NCBI RefSeq assembly: GCF_021155775.2 | Contig: NC_060234.1 | Location: 28,266,026 to 28,330,025 of the forward strand | Direction: 5' to 3' | Length of the DNA: 64,000 nt | From: Neodiprion pinetum | Taxonomy: Eukaryota; Arthropoda; Insecta; Hymenoptera; Diprionidae | Shown here: positions 61,524 through 64,000 of the stretch, piece by piece | Layout: each line of letters starts with the position of its first letter | Position numbering within the stretch: the stretch's first letter is position 1 | The notes under the pieces: model-generated | The model's database searches: none | Seen by the model: the letters and a program-made list of their open reading frames with translations, nothing else | What the model was told of the DNA's origin: nothing | Made by a program: the position numbers and the translations under genes

Positions 61524-62918
61524 GCGCGCGGATTGAGATTTCGAAGATTAATTAGCGGTTTAAACAAGTTACAAGAATTCGTCGAACTGATTGAACGATG
61601 AGTGAATTAAAAAAATGATTTTGCGAGTAACGAAATAGCAAACGATCGAATCACTTGCGTTATGTGCAGGGTGACAGGTTTGCAGTGAGAACGAATAAAG
61701 GTATGTTAGAGCTGAGATAATGATTGGAATTTTTTCTTCATTTGAATAACGATCGCTCGGTACTTCTCGATGTTGAAATATTAACACGGGTCATCAATAA
61801 TAAAATGGCTGCTGGGGCAATGGGGGACGGTATTTTGGGTGCTTAATGGGAGAGGCGTGTCTGGAGAGCCGAGACGATCTGGTGCGAGGACAAAATGAAT
61901 GATCGGACATGTCGGATACAAGGCGAACGCCAAGTAATGCGATTTGGCAAAAAGGTGCAGAGATGAGAGGGAGCAGTTGGTGCGATCAAAAATTCTCAGC
62001 GCGCCTACGGCAATCATTCAGGAATGTCATGAGCGCTGCCTTGTCATCCTCGTAAAGACCGTCTTAACTCTTTCGAAACTTGCCGTGATGTCGAGAAATT
62101 CGACGTGCTCGTTTCGCGCGAACCAATCGGGCGCAACGTGATTTAATTCAATTTCGTATACAATCGATAACTTTGCAATATTTATTGTGTATGTATACAC
62201 CATGCGTATACACCACCGTTACGAATTTTCTGTCGTTTCTAAATTTTACTTCTGACATCGGACACCTTTTACCGTTCAACGTAATTTTATAAAGAACGTA
62301 AAACCTTGGCTCACATCTAGATCAGATATGTCAGACAGCGTAAAATGACTGTGAAATGTCATATGCGGTATTCCGAGAACTCGATCGATTATACAGTCGG
62401 TTCAATATTTCATTCGAAAAAATGAAGAGTGAAGTGTCGCGCTTCAGATGACAGGTTGACAGTATCGAGGAGAGAGAAATGCGTTACTTAACCCCCCAAA
62501 AAAAAAGAAAAAAAAAAATTAAGGGAGAAAAGAAAATTCACGAGCAAATAACAAAACAGTTTTACTAAAAGCTATAACGTGTCGGCGAAACTTTTACACG
62601 ATTAGGTAAACGAAAATGTTCGATACGCGATAATGAACGTTTTGGAAAAAAAAAAATAAAAAATAACTTACGATCCGAGCATTTAGGGCCGAATGAGCAA
62701 TGCCATGGATGACCATAATCCTGTGGCTAACGTAACCGTTTATCGGGAGTATGTGTATAATTTAGTACCATAGTATTAACCGCGTATATATAATCGTGGA
62801 ACGCCGCGTGCGTGACAGTCGTGGCTAATGAAAACGTGCAGGGTATCGATCATATACCATTACATCTGGCTAGATAAGCGTAATTGATAACTCGACGCGA
62901 TAGCTAATTTTCTTATTC

Positions 62919-62936
62919 TTTTTTTTTTTTTTTTTT
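62919..62936. repeat. Poly-T run (18 bases)
   Basis: An uninterrupted homopolymer in AT-rich DNA. No adjacent retroposed sequence was recognised on either side. Confidence 0.9.
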
Positions 62937-64000
62937 AGTTGTGATTTAAAACATTGCCTGTGGAATAAAGGGGGCAATAAAATTTTGCACTCCCCTATTT
63001 TATAGAATTTGTAATGACAAGAAATTCGAGAAATTTATCATAGCACGAACTGTGAGTTGAATATTAATAGGCGAATATGCGAACGGTAATATGCCAAGTA
63101 TTTCCGTCCGGTCTGCGGGTTATAAAATAGAGAAATATTTCGATTAGCTAGAGCTGACACCACGCGTGTTTGATGCAATTTGACGAGCTGCAGGTGTCGG
63201 CCTCATTCACTTAAGAACGTATAACCAGCAGCATCGAGAGTCCCACTCATCCGCCAGGTTCGCGGGGCTGACGTAGCACCTTTGAAAGCTTCCAGCTTGT
63301 TGGTCAAACAAGCCAAGAGCTTCTCGCCAGACACTTGATCACTTTGTGGAGTTGCTCGCAGCGTCGGATGTCGGAATGCGGTCGTCTGCCGCGGCTGCGG
63401 GAGTTAATTCAAAATCGTCGCCTACGTAGGTGCTTGCAGGCGAGGCAATTAGCCGATTAAATATCATCCAAGATTCATACCGAGACGATTCGCGAAAACG
63501 GAAATGATATATTTTACGTGATCTCTCTAGTCGGTATTCTTTGTAAAACAAAAAAAAATAAATAAGAAAGGAAACATCACTCTGAACAATCGACGCAAGA
63601 TTTTTCTGGTAGAGATGCGTTAATTGATACTTTTGAACGTGCTCTTAAGAAAGTTCTCGATCTACAGAAATTCATAATTTTTAATAATTTTCGTAACGAG
63701 ACAGTTTTATATTCAGTAGAATTTTTCTAATTATATTTGTAAGCTACATAGATCTTTTTCAGAAATACAAATATAAAAAGTAATAGAATTGTAATCCAGA
63801 GCTTAGATATCGATGATTCACTTCGAACCGTTTCAAAATGGTTGGAAATACAGTGGATCTGTTCAATTTCGTCCTATATACGATGGCTCACTTTATTTTG
63901 AAGATGATTCTCTATAAGTTCACTGAAACGTTTTTTCTCGCCATGTTTGTACATTATTGATTCGATATTCATTCTGATCAATAAACGACAATATCGAATC

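Larger units (their letters stand above)
60446..64000. other. Right-hand end of the window without a supported gene
   Basis: Mostly AT-rich DNA with simple repeats. A GC-rich patch at about 63230-63440 is open on the minus strand and ends in a short acidic, Ala-rich peptide (GDDFELTPAAAADDRIPTSD) with a stop at 63339. This could be the end of a coding exon, but I found no convincing acceptor and the upstream frame starts at a TTG. Nothing else stands out. Confidence 0.45.

Overview
This is nuclear DNA from an animal, almost certainly an insect. The base composition is AT-rich (my impression, not computed), with scattered GC- and CpG-rich patches, GT-AG introns and long non-coding stretches. 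The only well-filled part is the first 5.9 kb, which codes for an ionotropic receptor (IR) of the arthropod chemosensory family. An intronless divergent IR, CpG that does not look depleted and the general gene style fit Hymenoptera, but the order is an inference and I cannot name the species.

Layout. Three genes lie head-to-tail on the minus strand. The first is the 5' part of the mitochondrial ribosomal protein L46 gene (1-560; exon 1, a 168-bp intron and the start of exon 2, which runs off the left edge). The second is a complete single-exon thymine-DNA glycosylase (1597-2892). The third is a complete single-exon divergent ionotropic receptor (3858-5828). They are separated by about 1 kb each and share no obvious function: mitochondrial translation, base-excision repair/demethylation and chemosensation.

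From about 6 kb to 64 kb there is no long gene that I recognise. This is either a gene desert or the inside of one or more genes with very long introns. On the plus strand several gene fragments can be argued for: a possible signal-peptide first exon (37091-37124), a GC-rich locus with a 30-residue upstream ORF and an 81-residue single-pass membrane protein (38561-38971, with a donor-like site at 39024/39025), a probable terminal coding exon with a good acceptor and a poly(A) signal (45531-45639), and a 102-residue ORF with a hydrophobic N-terminus (46848-47156). Their products and their connections are unknown.

Repeats. The clearest is a 615-bp foldback element at 17904-18518, with two 256-bp arms that are about 97% identical and no transposase. 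Others are a nested inverted-repeat cluster between the glycosylase and receptor genes, a 188-bp stretch unusually dense in GTAC, a small hairpin at 13.46 kb, an 18-bp tandem duplication at 57.9 kb, and ordinary microsatellites and homopolymers. I saw no tRNA, rRNA, known microRNA, CRISPR array or recognisable transposase.
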